A DNA stretch of 64,000 bases from Pseudisothecium myosuroides. Taxonomy: Eukaryota > Streptophyta > Bryopsida > Hypnales > Lembophyllaceae. This document shows positions 11,401-25,459 of this stretch, in pieces (position 1 is the stretch's first letter; each line of letters begins with the position of its first letter). The translations under genes and the position numbers were made by a program. The notes beneath the pieces were generated by a model, which worked only from the letters and a program-made list of their open reading frames with translations, made no database searches and had not been told where the DNA came from. Where the stretch lies: the NCBI GenBank assembly GCA_951799445.1, contig OX637292.1:18665296-18729295 (forward strand), in the 5' to 3' direction.

Positions 11401-13919
11401 TGGGAAGATGAATTGGACTTGGAGCCCGCCGGCCGTGGGCCATGGACCTCGTCCGAACCGAAAGCTCCCCCATCGACAGTGATCCTTCACCCGCAAGCCA
11501 AATCGGTGCCGAAACAGAAATCCAACTTGTTTGCTAACCAATTTGCAATAAATTTGCAATAAAATGCACAGCAACGCCATCTCCGGAGCGCTAAATCCGC
11601 CCATAATCAATTGGCCGGATAGTCAAACCGTGTCAGAGAGAGTTTGCCGAAGAAGATTCCTCTCAATGGTTCCGTCCGAACCAAGTCCGACACGCCATTG
11701 CACTTGCCTTGCAAGCTCCCGTCTCAGTCGCACTCACCGCGCTTCCGTGAACGCCTTCCTCCCCGACTGTCCCAAAGTCCCAATTTTTCTATTTTTTTCA
11801 ATACTATAATCTGTTGGCAGAAATTGGTTCAATTTCCACTCGGATTTGAGTTTGATTTGATTTGAGCTCCTTGCAGCCAATTGTTGTCTCTAACTTGTGC
11901 AACCCAGCTCGCAACAGCCGTGTTGCATGCTGGTTGCCGCGTTCACTTGGAATTTGCTTGGATTTTGAATATTCTATTGTTAATTCTTCGACGTTCAATT
12001 TCGACTGGCTCATTCCGTCTCATTTCGTACCATTCCGAATCTGCCGCTGTAGAATTGTAGAGTATTCTGTTTAGCAATCGCTATCGCTGCTTGCAACATT
12101 TATTTGCGGAGTTTGTTTGGATTCTTTTAAAAAAAATCAAAATCAAAATCTTTTTGAAAGAGATCGAGCTTCGTTCATTTCGGACTCTCCTTTGCAGCTG
12201 TAGATTCGTATTTGCTTTCAGACTGAATTTGGTAATACAGAAGTAGTGCTCTCTCTCTGTCTCTTTCTGAGCCCGCCATCGATCGCTGCTTGCGACAGCC
12301 GTTTTCTTCTTGGTGGCTGCGGCGTTCACTCTGGTGTTTGTTCTGTTTTGCTTTGATTGAGTTTGGTGGCATCTTTGAAAGACGAGGATGGTTCTGAAGC
12401 TCCCAGTGGGAGTGTTCAGAAGCTTGTGACGATCAATTAGCGAACACTACCAGTGGGTTGTTGTTACCGTGACGTTGAGCTTGCCAATGCGTCGTCGTCG
12501 CACTTCTCCACCTTTCGGCTCAAGCGGGGCTATTGAAGTGGTATATAGAGAAGGTAGTCGGATCAATATTGGTTCAAAATTGGTATGAAAGCGTTTGTTT
12601 TGCTTTCTTTCAGAAAGATATCTGACCTAATCGACGAGCACACTCCGTTCAGAGGTCGGATTGGTAATCATTGAAGCTCCTTCCTGATCTTTGTGAAGAG
12701 TCGGGGAGAGAGGGATCGAGGAATTCAGGGAACTGTTGATGAGGACTTCGAAATACTTGTCGAAGAGATGAGCAGAATGGTGTGACTTTTTCTTAGGGAA
12801 AGGTCGGTGGTGCTTGTTGATGGAATTTCTACGAGTTTCTAGGGTTTTGTTTTGGAGTTTCTTGCAACTGATTGCAGCTGGCGATGGACTGAAGCGCGGA
12901 CACAAATTTAGAGGGCGCATTGTAAGATTCGAAACCGCCTTCTGCGATTTTGAAATTTTACTTGTTAGGATTCTCTCATAGCACATGCATAATATTCTAG
13001 AAAGAAGCTCCTGCCACCTTGGGCTCATCTCCTAATTCAAAGAAGAATCAGGTATTCAAGAACATAAGATGAGTGCAATTGAGAGTGTTATGTGGTTTCA
13101 AACGGTAACATGGAGCTCTTCTAATGGTTTCAAATGGCTGCACAGGTTTGAAACAGGTCGCGATCAGTTTTTTCAGCACTTTGGAGGTGACGATGAATTA
13201 CCGACTACAAACTGACGGTGCGATGCTTGTGGCGGTAACAAAACTCCCTTCCGCAGCCTCCTGCTCAACATTATTCACTCTTGAAAATTTAGAGCAAGAA
13301 GAAGAGGGGTGAGAAGTCGAAAGTCCACCTTGCAAGTGGTGAGCTTCTTCAAAACCCTAGAGAAACCGTGAGTAGGTTTTAGCCTTTCCATGGTGAACGC
13401 TTTGAACAGTGAATGCAAAGGCAATTTTGGAGTGAACACTAATGTCTTCAACAGTAAACTCTGTTCCCATCTCTCCCACTAGACTAATAGCACCATGTTG
13501 AGTTTGGTGCATCATCATCTCATTTCTTAGGCAGTTAAGGTAACTAGTTCTGTTATTAACATTGAAAGTTGGGATCCTCAAAGCTTCTAAATTAGAGGCT
13601 CCAGAAGGCATACAGTACATTGGAGGCTCCATTGACCATATAGGGGAGCTTTGAATTGTGCGAATCGTGAAAATACTTGACCTATTGACATTTGCTTTTT
13701 TGCAATTGTATTGTAGCTTAACACAAAATAAATATGCAATAATTTAGATGGTGCAAGTTTCTAGATTGTTGCAGGGAAAGTCCAAAGGTTCAAACTTTAG
13801 ATTGTGTATGGTGAATGGAACCTCTCCCTCACTTTGTGGTGAATGGAGACCTTACATTATGTTGTTGAATTCACAGAGGCAAATTCAACCACATTCTCTT
13901 TCAACACACAAGTGCAGAG
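11401..13919 (+). other. Region upstream of the RING-H2 gene; probable promoter and leader
   Basis: Base composition rises from AT-rich to about even near 11400-12600, and CT-rich runs (12240-12300) resemble a plant promoter or 5'-UTR. No protein on either strand is convincing. A non-coding first exon for the RING-H2 gene could lie here, but I could not define its borders. Confidence 0.35.
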
Positions 13920-15862
13920 ATGGGTACCACAAATGAACCACCCACTGGTGAACCACCATTTGACAAGAGCAGCAGCTTCAACCCGTCGATGTCCATCATA
14001 ATCGTGGTCCTCATCGGCGCATGCCTAGTCGTAGCAATTTTCTCAATGTACATAAGAAGATGCACACAAGGAGACGACATCAACCGAGTCGCATCCCGAA
14101 GTCCATCGGTTCATTTCTTCGATCGAGGAGGGGAAGGGCTGGAGAGGTCCGTCATCGACGAGCTCCCAATCGTGAGCTTCTCAGTGGTGAAAACTTTGAA
14201 GGCCGGGAAGGAGGATCTGGAGTGCGCGGTGTGCTTGGAGGGGTTCGTGGATGAAGAGTCGTTAAGGTTGCTGCCCAAATGCAGCCATGTGTTTCATACG
14301 GAGTGCATTGATGAGTGGTTTACGTCGCATTCGACGTGTCCGTTGTGTAGGACGAGCTTGAAGGTGACGGTGGAGGAGAGTCATGCCGGGGTGCCGGCAG
14401 TTGGTGAGGTTTCTATGAGGATCCTTGAAGCGCAGGAGGAGTTGTTTGGGTCGTCCAGGCTCGCTGGAAGTGTTCTTGATGAAAATGAAGTGTTTGACGG
14501 TAAGTTGGAATTCATGGTTTCCTTCTGAATGTGTTCATTTAAGCACTAGGGCGGGTTTCAGAGTTCAAGTTGCTGACCGAAGGATGGAAGCGTCTACTCT
14601 GAAACCCACTAAGGTGTGTGCACCTACAATCGTCACTTATTGTAATTATTCAGAAATTGACTGGAATTTGGATTAAGGAATAATGCGTGCTTCTTAGCAA
14701 TTAGAAGAGAAGGCACGTGGAAGTGGAATCGGAGAACTTTGACCCAAAACTGAAGAGAGATTCACTTCCGAAGTCCATTTGAGGGGGGGAGGGCACCCAT
14801 AAATCAAGAACACCAGATGTTAAAAAGAACACAATGAGCAGACAAAATGGTGAATGGTAAATGGTGAATTCACACACTAACACATGTTCAATTACTCCCA
14901 ATTGATGGCTTCCTCTACTGATGATTTAGCATGCCTTCATCGTTCATGCTCATAATAATTGAGTTGTTAATTTGTAATCAGCGTCCATAATGGGTGATCA
15001 TACCTTACTTAAAATAGAGTGTGATTTCCATGTAAGGATTGCAGTAGTAGTAACCACCCTGTTCCTGAATGAAGCAGGAAGCAGCAGGGAAGTCGATCGA
15101 GACGTGGAACGAAACAGTGCAAGAATGGCGCTCTTCAGAAACTCTGATTCATTCCGCCAAGCCGCGCGTGGGGTCGAAGTTCGGGAACGCCTGGCCAGTC
15201 TCTCCGCTCGCTATCCAGCAGCATCTTCTTCATCTTTTTCCGCCGACAAAGCTCCGCAACGAGCGTCAAGCTTGAGCTGCGTCTCCCTCACGAGGGCAAC
15301 CTCCTCGAATGCCAAAGAGACGGAGACTTTATTCAGATACGGGTCGCAACGATACGGCGCCGTAGGGTCATCATCCTTAACGAGGCTCAATGAGCAAGAT
15401 CAGAGCTTACCAAGTCCTGCAGTGGTTGAAACGGAAGGCGCTTCGTCAAGTAGCAACAATTGGGTCACCCTAGAGGTAGACGCTGTTGCAAAACGAGCTC
15501 CAGTTGATACTCGGCCCATGTTGGGGAAGCCTCGTTCAGGGCCACTGATGGGGAAGCACCGAGGGAACGGACATCGAAAAGCCGGGAGTGTGACCATGAG
15601 GACTGAGAGAGGCAGCTTGCGTGGCCTGCGAGGCTCCTTCTCTGCGTTGCACCGCTCTGCCTCTGAAGGCCGAGCGCAATTCTTCGCCATGGAGGAATCA
15701 ACAACAGCGGCAGCAGATGTTGACAATGGTACTGGCTCCACTTTGGCTCAACGGACAATGCAATGGCTGTCGGGAGGGAACAAGCACACCAGGTCTAGCT
15801 CTGCGAGGGCCTCACTGGATCAGAGAAACGCTAGTGCGTTGCAGCAGATTGTCACTGAGTGA
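13920..15862 (+). CDS. ATL-type RING-H2 E3 ubiquitin ligase (two exons, 454 aa)
   Basis: Probable membrane-anchored E3 ubiquitin ligase of the plant ATL family. Exons 13920-14499 and 15078-15862 join in phase (GACG^gtaagt; gaagcag^GAAGC). Visible parts in order: short N-terminus; transmembrane segment about residues 25-45 (SIIIVVLIGACLVVAIFSMY); basic RR stop-transfer; GLD-type motif GLERSVIDELPIVSF at about 73-87; RING-H2 finger C102-x2-C105-x15-C121-x-H123-x2-H126-x2-C129-x10-C140-x2-C143, complete, with the W and P expected for E2 contact (DEWF, CPLC). After the splice comes a long, Ser/Arg-rich, probably disordered tail ending ALQQIVTE. Without splicing, the first exon would end after 202 residues. 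The matched phase and the continuous 260-residue second exon favour the joined form. Substrate unknown. Confidence 0.85.
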
Positions 15863-17430
15863 GTTTTTCAGGAATTTTGGATTAGTTTACACTTACTTCA
15901 AATCAACTTTGATGTTGAGCTTGCAATCCACGTCAGTGTGCTCGTTCATTGTTTTAGGAAACGTCTCTAGAGGAGGGGAGCCATCTACAGTTGTATGCAG
16001 ATTTCAGGATACACATATATGTTTGTATACAAGTCCTGTGTCTCCAACTTGATTCCATGAAGGAGGGTCCCAAACCACAACATAGCGTGCAGTTTTGTGG
16101 CAAAATCTTAGGAAGAGGGGAACACTGCAAAGTGCACTGTTCACGTAGTGTAATTTTTGCCGTGAGTTGCACTCATTGCTGTTTACCCAGCAGGCTGTAC
16201 ACGGTGCAGTACTTGGGCGATCTGTGTCCTAGAATTTGTTATTTTTGCCACATCGTGCATTATAGTTGGAAAAAGTGTAGGGTCTAGAGGCATAACCGTT
16301 GTCCTTGCCTGAACTCTTAGGAGCTAGTTTGCATTAGTGTGGAGCAGAGGGTTATGTACGATAACTGTAGGCCCACGACTAGTCTTCTAGTACATGGCCG
16401 CCCTTACGACACAAAGGAAGGTGCTCGTGAAATGCAACAGATTCGCCAGGTACGGTACATAATATCACTCCTGTCCTTGTATACATTCACTGTGCGCCTT
16501 CTGTCTTCTAGGATTTGGTGGATACTTCATATGAACTAGTACAAGCAAGTTAAGCAACTGAGGGGTTAATTTCTTGCAATTGGGCATGAGCTGTCTTTGA
16601 GTGTTGAAAACGTAGGCGCCTTACAAAGAGGACAGGAGTGATATTATGTGAAGCTTCATTCACAACTGACGTCCCGTTTTCTGTGTGTGCCAGGAAAGAG
16701 CTAAGGTTGTAGAAGGTACAGGGATCGTAGGGAGGCTTACATTGTGCTTCCGCTTGTAGCTAAGCTTATGGGAGGTATTTCAGGTGATCATTGCAGTGCT
16801 CTCCTACCGCATGTGGGTTCAGTGGTTGGTATTGTATATTTTGTAAGTTGCATATTGATAGGTGAAAGAGATGGAAAGTTAGTGTCAGAAGAAAACTGCA
16901 CTGTTTTGTTCTGTTAGGTCGTGTGACAGTACGACACTGAAGTGACACTGTTTGTAATATATTTAATTAGTACATACTGAAAAAGTACAGTATTCTGCTA
17001 ATCTCCAAAAGAATAACAGTTTGTAGTGACACTAATTTTGCTGGGGCCACTGGGGGAGTGGGGGCACTATTTTTGCGCCGTTTCAATTAGGATAAATCAG
17101 TGTACTTTTCAACTGACAGATTTGCTGGAATTAGTGCTCTTGTGACACCCATCAAATAGCTCCTCCGCAGGGTTGGCTTATATTAGTCTCGGAAGGTTCC
17201 ACAAATATATCAAATCTGGCGCCCTGGCCCTACAGCTGAGCCCGATTCAATAGCAATTTTGGGGAGGTACTGTGGATTAAGTGGCATTTACAATTGACCA
17301 CTATCAGAACTCTAGTATACGATTTTGGCTATTTTTTAGCAAATTTCACTGTTGTTAGCCTGCCTTGCAAAGATAGTTGAGTCTACGATTTCCACCTTGG
17401 TACCACTGCTATCAGCGTACAAATTGAATG
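15863..17430. other. Downstream of the RING-H2 gene; probable 3'-UTR and spacer
   Basis: The first kilobase has even base composition and no coding signal, and could be a long 3'-UTR. From about 17000 it becomes AT-rich intergenic DNA. Confidence 0.4.
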
Positions 17431-18730
17431 AAGCCATATTGAGTTTCATGATCTGTTTGGTTCATTCTCTTCTCTGTTTGGTTCATTCTTCTTTCTTTGG
17501 TCACAAGGTGGATTAGGAAGTATTCTAATAATTTAAGTTGTGGACCAAAGTGGTCCAATGGATGATAGAGAATCCTTCTATGCAAGGCAAAAGTGCATAT
17601 GTTCATCTTTGAAATTTTGAGCAAAAAGTGGATGTCTTGCACAATAGTTTGACCTCCAATGAATGCTTTTGGTTTTTAACCCCAAAGTGACATTCAATTT
17701 CTGGGGTTCAAAAACATCATTGCTTTGAAGCTTTATGGATCTAAATGTCTTCAAGTATACAAATCTCAACCGTACAATCTTGTAGTGTACATGTTGTAGA
17801 TGACATGTACAAAATTTGAAGTCATTTGGCCACATAGATTGCAAGATCATAATGTTTTAGTGTTGAAAATGGATGCTGAAATTTTCCCAAAAACACATTT
17901 GGAGGTGAAGTTTGATTTCTAAACCTACTCAAATGAAAAAAAATTACACTACAAAAAAATTCAAAACTAGTATACAAACACATTGGTGAAAAAAATTCAT
18001 TCAATTGAATCATTGTGTCTACAAAACGGCTTTGAAATGTCAAAAATCAGCAAGAAAAATTGCAAAAAACACATCTAAAGCTGAACCTCCTTCTACTAGA
18101 ATGCTTCTCAGTCACTCATTAATTCTTGGATTAACATGAAATTTTAGCCACAAAAACTAGACTAGTATGCACAACTTATCCAAAAAGAATTATTGAAAAT
18201 GGATTCTGTATGAAGAAGAAACAAGCCGCCAAAGTTCACTACACTCCAAAAATGGCAGGATTTTGAACTTCGAATTGCTCCCAAACATTCAAAACAACTT
18301 GGATTGACATGAAAACTTTACCACAATAAGTATACTTCAAGGGGAACAAAATCCAACAAATTTTATTGAAAATGAGCAATGGATGAAGGAGATACAAGGC
18401 CCCGAAGTTGCAGCCCTAAAATGCAGTTTGGTGAACTCAAATTGAAGTTGTGAACTTCGATTGACTTCCAAAAAATCAATACATCTTGGATTGATCTGAA
18501 AATTTTACCATACAAACTAGAAAGGAGAACGCAGCTTTATTAATAAGTCTTATTGAATTTGGACCTTGAATGCAAAAGTTACAGTACTTTGAACTGGACT
18601 TGAAACTCTGTGAGGACACTTTCTATACTCTTTGTTACTTTGGGGTTAAGTAGATGATTCACACTATACCAATAAGTATGATTTCCAAGGTGACCAGCCC
18701 GTCCTTATACAGTAAAGAGGGCTTTGAAAT
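17431..18730 (-). mobile_element. Older TTAA-type element interrupted by a nested one
   Basis: The segments 17431-17675 and 18650-18730 are, on the minus strand, the two parts of a copy related to 37267-37520 (shared 'tggatgatagagaat', 'aaggcaaaagtgca', 'cttttggtttt', then 'agtagatga'). They are split by the 974-bp element 17676-18649. Outer ends are not precise. Confidence 0.6.
17676..18649 (+). mobile_element. piggyBac-like MITE (copy I), nested in an older element
   Basis: TTAA-CCCCAAAGTGAC at the left, GTTACTTTGGGG-TTAA at the right. The flanks 'cttttggtttt' and 'gtagatga' join across a single TTAA in the uninterrupted relative 37267-37520. Same subfamily and orientation as 54103-55088 ('aatctcaaccgtacaatcttg', 'gaacctccttctact', 'atgcttctcagtc'). 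No coding capacity. Confidence 0.8.
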
Positions 18731-19305
18731 TGAAAGTGCATTGGAATTTGCAAGGTTGCAAATAATCTATTGAAATATATTTCACTTTGTTTCTCATATT
18801 TTCACCTTGGTAACACGGCTATTGGCCTACAAGGTAACCATTTCAATTTACTGCAACCATTTGAAAGCATAACACTATAGGCAATAGGCCCAATTCGGAC
18901 CTCAACGATTTCACTTTTCTATCTTATCAACTCAACTGTGAGTAGAGTATGATTGAATTTTTCTCTGCTGCACCCAAAACTGAACTCAATTGTCTGTGTA
19001 GGGCAAGCCATAATCTGCGATGCTTCCAATCCTAAGAAAAAGCGACAAAGAAGTGCACTTTCTCAACTTAACAACCTAACAATTGACAAACTTCACAAAA
19101 GTAAAGAATCCCCGACAAAAAATCGACAACTATCTCATGTCTGGCAGCTGAAGACCAAATTGCATTTTCAAGATAGAAACCCAGCAGACAGAATACGAGA
19201 TTCACAATTCAGAACAGCCATATCTCAAATAATGCACGTGCAAAAGATGAGCGAGGGAGAACTTGGTAATGACGAATTACAAATTACATAAGGGCTAGCT
19301 ATACA
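18731..19305 (-). other. Downstream of AP-4 sigma; probable 3'-UTR
   Basis: Follows the AP-4 sigma stop codon on the minus strand. An open frame on the plus strand here has no recognisable protein content and is taken as chance. Confidence 0.4.
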
Positions 19306-21459
19306 CTACGTAGTCTTGTCCATGAGTTGAATGGGAGTCAGAATGTTGAGCTTGTTGGTCTCAACTATGCAGCCATTCATGACCATCTCCTCGAGCATAA
19401 AATGTGCCTTCTCCAGATGGAACATGATGTCCAATTCACACTGAACACACAGAGAAGATTGAAAACAGTCAAATTAGAAAACAAGGCAAGGCACGCGTTC
19501 CTGCAGGCAAACAGACCAACAACCTCGCAAGGCAAACGTTGAAATGCAGGAACCATAACCACCACATAGCATCACGTTAAGATCGTAATAGGAAGGATAA
19601 CCTCGGTTCGTAACTTGATTCACGCAACTTCAATTCTACTAAAAGGCAGGAATACATACCACGTTTCCAAAGTACCGGTCCATTGTCTCTACCACACAGT
19701 GAATGAACTCCAAAATCGCCAACTCGTTCTGCACAAATGACCCAATGAGCAGAAAAAAACATTTAGTAAAAGCTCAACCCTCTCTAATGATACACTCTGC
19801 AGTTGCAAATTCTCTGTACATCATGAGGATCTGTCATGTTGAGTACAAATTTACATGGGTCATGCTGTGGACAACTTCCACATGTCAAGTCTTGAACACA
19901 TGAGAGTACATTTTAGAAGCCCATTTGTCACCCAGAGGCAGTGTCATTAAAAACGCTATAGTGCTAGGTTACTAAGTCCAGAATATTCTATCATACGTTT
20001 AAGAGGCATACTTATCTTGTCCTTTCCATCAAACCGACCATTTGAGAATTAAGACCGAATAATAGAATCAGAATTGTTTGGAGTACACTGTATAAGATCA
20101 TGAAAGATTCTATAGCTGAATATAAAACGTTTCCCCATACTCAATACCCTTGATCGGGTGTACAGAGCACCCAGCATAATGCAATCTTCCAAGACATTTT
20201 AAAACACATATGGCAAGTCTTCTGATGCACAAACTGAAGCTCTTTTCTAAATGGAATGATCGTCATCCTGGAAAGAAACACGCGATTCCACCAAGATTTG
20301 AAGTATGTGTCAGTACCTCTTCACCGTCGACACCGACCAAGAAGAAGAGTGATGCGTAACGGCGATATATGATCTTGTAATTACGATGCTCCACGAATGA
20401 ACACTGCACCAGAAAATCACCTCGTCCATTAGTCTCACAACCAAATTCAAGTCAAATTCAATCCTACACTCGTAAGAACCTTGAACCGTTAAATGACAAG
20501 TGACATCGAGCTCCCCTGATTTATATTCTAAAACACCAGATTCAAACATCAGCGTTCCGGAATAATGAACACTACTACTCAGGCACTTAATATTTTTTCT
20601 TGCAGGACTGAAAATCCTACAACATCACAAATAAAAGTTTATCTGTTCATAATGGAGGGTTTCATCACCTCCATTTACCATGCCGGAAGATTCTCATATA
20701 TTCACCTAAACGACCTAACAATCATCAACCATTTGACTCGCCTACACATGTTTCTTGAGAGTTGAAAATCCAAGCTAATCACAGATAACAGCTTATCCAT
20801 TCTTAGTGTAGGTTCTAATCAGCACAATTTCTTTATAGCGCAAGATTCTCGTACTTTCACCTAAGGTAGTCTGCTCTAAAAGCGATCACGACACATAGCT
20901 ACATTTTACTTTCTTCAATGGACCAACAATATACATTTCAGGAGGTAGGCGCTTTTAGTGACCACTGCGTTTCAACTTCAGAAATTCGTAACTATTTCCA
21001 CGAAGGTCCAAATAATATGAAACGATTGGGTTAGAGGCTAATTCCATTTTTCTTCCTACGAAAAATTTTACTGAAAATTGTTTCAACGAGTTCAGCTTCC
21101 CCCCAAAGGAAATCAGCTCTTAAATGGTCGCTTTAAGAGCAGACTACCTTAAACAAATTCGTCAACCGCACCCCTTGACTATAAGCTCCAAGAAAGAGCG
21201 CTCTCCGAACCAGACTCCGCGAGATCAAATTTCGAAAGCAAACACGAATTTTTCACAAACTCACTACTCCAAGACTTCACAAAGAATTCTGCCTTCTGGA
21301 AGGGAAAGGGAAACTTACTTGATTGTCTGGGCGGGCGAGGCATTTGCGCACAATCTCCCCCTCCAGAGCACGACGCTCCTCGATGGTGAGGTACTCGTAG
21401 TACTGCGCCAGTCGCGTCTGGCCCTGCTTATTCACCAGCAGCACAAACCGGATCGTCAT
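19306..21459 (-). CDS. AP4S: AP-4 complex subunit sigma (143 aa, complete)
   Basis: Small subunit of the AP-4 adaptor, a heterotetramer (epsilon, beta4, mu4, sigma4) that sorts cargo at the trans-Golgi network without clathrin; in plants it helps deliver storage proteins to vacuoles. Four exons in transcript order: 21459-21319, 20403-20317, 19728-19660, 19440-19306, all GT-AG, lengths 141, 87, 69 and 135, all phase 0. The product is 143 residues, the usual length. Hallmarks: [19 protein letters not shown] at the start, [77 protein letters not shown] and an ending [12 protein letters not shown]. The sequence fits sigma-4 rather than sigma-1, -2 or -3. An in-frame ATG 11 codons upstream falls in a Ser/Arg/Glu run outside the family and is not used. 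Confidence 0.95.
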
Positions 21460-21764
21460 CTCTCTCTCTCTGTCAGTCTCTCTCCCCGCCAATTCGGAAC
21501 CTTAACAGACACAGAAATTAGCGAAGAGTCCCTCAAACGGATCTGAAACTCTTCCGCTTCCTCCGATGCGAAAGAGAACCCGAAGGACCTTCCAACCTTT
21601 CGCGTCTGCCGCGGATCGTCTCCGCTAAAGCACTCCGAAATCCGATCGGACTTGGTGGTCGGAAGAGCAATGAAATGCAGAGTTAGGGTTTCAAGAGGAA
21701 GACGATTCCATTCCTGAATGGACTGATTTCGGGAACCAGCGATTCCAGAATGGAACAGCTCAGG

Positions 21765-22266
21765 TAAGGTAGGTACACCCAAATGTGCCACTGACCTTAA
21801 CCCCTAAACGCCTCAATCCTTTTTGAATTTTTGCACATTTTTGTTTATATCTTTGTTCAAAAATTGTTCAAAAATATCATTTGCCGGAATTTCATGAATG
21901 TGGTTGTTAAGGAAGGTTGTCTTTTCTAGATTCAAGTATTACATTGGATGAATGAGAAGTTGGTTGGACCTTGAAGCCCTCCATTCATCGTCCAAAATAT
22001 GGACGTAGGAGTGCTTCAGGGTTAAACCACCATCTATACTTTCTGTACATCTCCAAAATCAATTTTGTACATGTGTGGAAGAAACTCTATTTTAGAACCA
22101 AATTTTGTTCCTTGTTAACTTTTGCATACAATATCCAAATGTCACGTTCTCTAGTATGTTGGAACCTCCTTTCACTTGCCAACAAGAATATATGAAAATT
22201 TGACCAGTCTAATAATAGTAATTAGGCTGAGTAGCAAAAAGTTGCAATCTCGGGGTATCCACCTTA
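21765..22266 (+). mobile_element. TAAGGTAG-family MITE, copy 3, with a nested insertion
   Basis: The outer element has ends TAAGGTAGGTACACCCAAA and GGGGTATCCACCTTA and matches copies 5370-5648 and 11137-11400. It is longer (502 bp) because 21797-22025 is inserted at an internal TTAA. It lies about 300 bp upstream of the AP-4 sigma start codon, so it may overlap that promoter. Confidence 0.8.
21797..22025. mobile_element. Short TTAA-flanked element nested in the MITE
   Basis: About 229 bp, TTAA-CCCCTAAACGCC on the left and GTGCTTCAGGG-TTAA on the right. The two sibling MITEs read 'ctgaccTTAAagtgcc' and 'ctgactTTAAagcgcc' with one TTAA, while this copy reads 'ctgaccTTAA ... TTAAaccacc'. This is a direct filled-versus-empty site comparison. 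Confidence 0.85.
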
Positions 22267-24586
22267 AGTAGTGAGAGCATAGGGATTATATGTTTGCCTG
22301 CTTACCAACCAATCACGAGTCTCCTAGTGTCCAAAGTTCCCTCTATCCCAAAATGATCTTCATGTTGCACTTTATAACGTTGTGAGTCGATCAAATTTGG
22401 CTTCTGATTGCTACGTGGATCAACAAAACAATCCTGACTAGTAGTTCTTCTTCCATTTGTATTTATCAATTGAAAGACAAATGACATGATTGAAAAGGTC
22501 AATCAACATTCTTCATTCTTATTTTTTGTATCTCTTTGAGTGTTGCGTGATTGAAGGAGATGAAGCTCTTGGAAGTAGAACAAGGATTCATATATGGTCT
22601 TGGGCCTATACTAATTGCCCACAAAATAACGACCTGACACTCAACAATTATGTGCCCACTAGTGCTCCTTGAAATTGCCTCAAAAATTCCACTTTTTAGT
22701 ATTCCAAAAGTGTACTTTGAAAAGGGCTCCAAAATTCAAATTTTCTAGGACAATAGTGTGCATCAAACTCTACTTACAACCCAAAATGGTTTTTTTAATG
22801 TTATTTTCAGCCTTAATCTGTAATATTTTGACCAACATGAAGATCATTTTGGGACGGAGAGAGTAAGGATTTCTATCATTGCTAATCCAATGAACAAAGG
22901 TAAATGAGCCCATTGTGGACAAAATTCTAATGGTGGTGTACATTCAAGTTTTATTCATGTTCACTCTTGATCAAACTTCATTTTTTTTATTGATAAAATA
23001 TACGTTCCAAAAATATGATATTTTTTTCTTATACTAATATACATCTAAATTTTATCTATACATTTTTAATAATTAAAAATATCAAAATGGAATTTATAAG
23101 ATTTTTTAATTAATTAATATATATAATTTTTATAGTAATTGTAAATGATTAAAATAATATAATTTTTTTTTTAAAAATGGAGATAATAGTGATAAATATG
23201 ATGGTGTAATTAGTGTAAATTAGCTCTAATCAAAAGAAATTCAATAGAAAAATTACAAAAGGTATCTTCAAATAGTCGCAAAAATTGCAATTTTGAATAA
23301 CTTTGAAAAAAAATGAGGTAAAATAATATATTATGGGAGATACAATTTTTTTTAGTTAAATTTAAAAACACCAAAAGTCAAAAACTACATGAAAATTGAG
23401 GTTTGACTTTGAAAATGTCCCTCAGGCTTAAGTGTCTTTTGAGGGTTAACTAAAACGGAGCATGTCGCATTGCAACATCACCAAAGAGGTTTCATTAAGA
23501 TGCAAGGTTATAAGGTTTTAATTGAGAAGATGTTTGGATATCATCAAGGTTTTAAACAAATCCATGAATGAAAAATTATGCAAATGAGAACCTAACGAAT
23601 GAAATTGTAACATTGTATGCATTCAACGTAAGAAATAAAGAAGATAGTGTTAAACTTAGTTGAAGTCAAAAAATGATATTTTTATTGTTATATTTAAAAG
23701 CTATTCAAGGTCAAAATAGATTGACAAATTTCTTAAAATCATATCCTAGTTTCAATGTCTTTGTGTTGGACATTGTACAAGGAATATCTTTTTATTTGCT
23801 AAATATATTAGAGGCAGCTTTTAAATGCTTACTTGAATTTCAGTCATATTACCTTAATTGTGTTCAAAATCCTCCAACTATATATTTGAGCACAATTCTA
23901 TTATTGGACTACCTTTTATTGCAAGACAAGCGTGCAAGGTTGTTTACTATAAGAAAAATTTGTTCACCACACAAGATCTTTAATTTGGTTCCAAATAGTT
24001 AGATAATTTGATGGGGAAGGTTTGACATTATGCCTATTCAAAATCCCAAATGTCTTGAAATGTCTTGAAATTATCTTTTGACTCATAGAATGTTCAACTC
24101 CACTATCCAAATCAGAACTCAAAGGCTTTCAATCTCCACAATAAATCCATCTTATGTTTGGAATCATAGACTAACCTAACGTTGTGATTGCATGTTTCAT
24201 CTTGTTTCTAGATTACATGTAGACCAAAAAATAAAATTACAATTATATTCCAAACACATTACCATCTTTAATATATAAAAAGATCCTAAACATCAAAAGA
24301 TTTTTTATGCATAAGATATTCAAAACATAATGTATGTCTTTATTTATTTACATGCAATTTAGAAAATATTGAATTTTGAAATCAAATACAAAATTCTATG
24401 TACATTTTTGTTTGATCTCCATATAGTTGTTGTACATGGAACACAATTCTAAATGAACTTTGGCAAAACCAAAAGTACTAAAATAAATGTAATGCCCTCC
24501 CTTAGAATACCCATAGCTATACCCCACTAGAAAACAATGAAAACAAATTGTATTTTTCAATACCACAATTCTTGCTATCAACTTAG
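22267..24586. other. AT-rich intergenic DNA
   Basis: No gene seen. 22300-22870 has moderate composition but no recognisable protein. From 22950 the DNA is very AT-rich. A sequence at 23431-23447 (GTGTCTTTTGAGGGTTAA) could be one end of another TTAA element; no partner found. Confidence 0.5.

Positions 24587-25459
<873 letters not shown>

Noticed and set aside
12627..13028. A 133-codon minus-strand frame
   Set aside because: No domain or family match, and no supporting splice or start context; in a probable leader region of the plus-strand RING-H2 gene.
23673..24002. A 109-codon plus-strand frame
   Set aside because: AT-driven hydrophobic composition without any recognisable motif.
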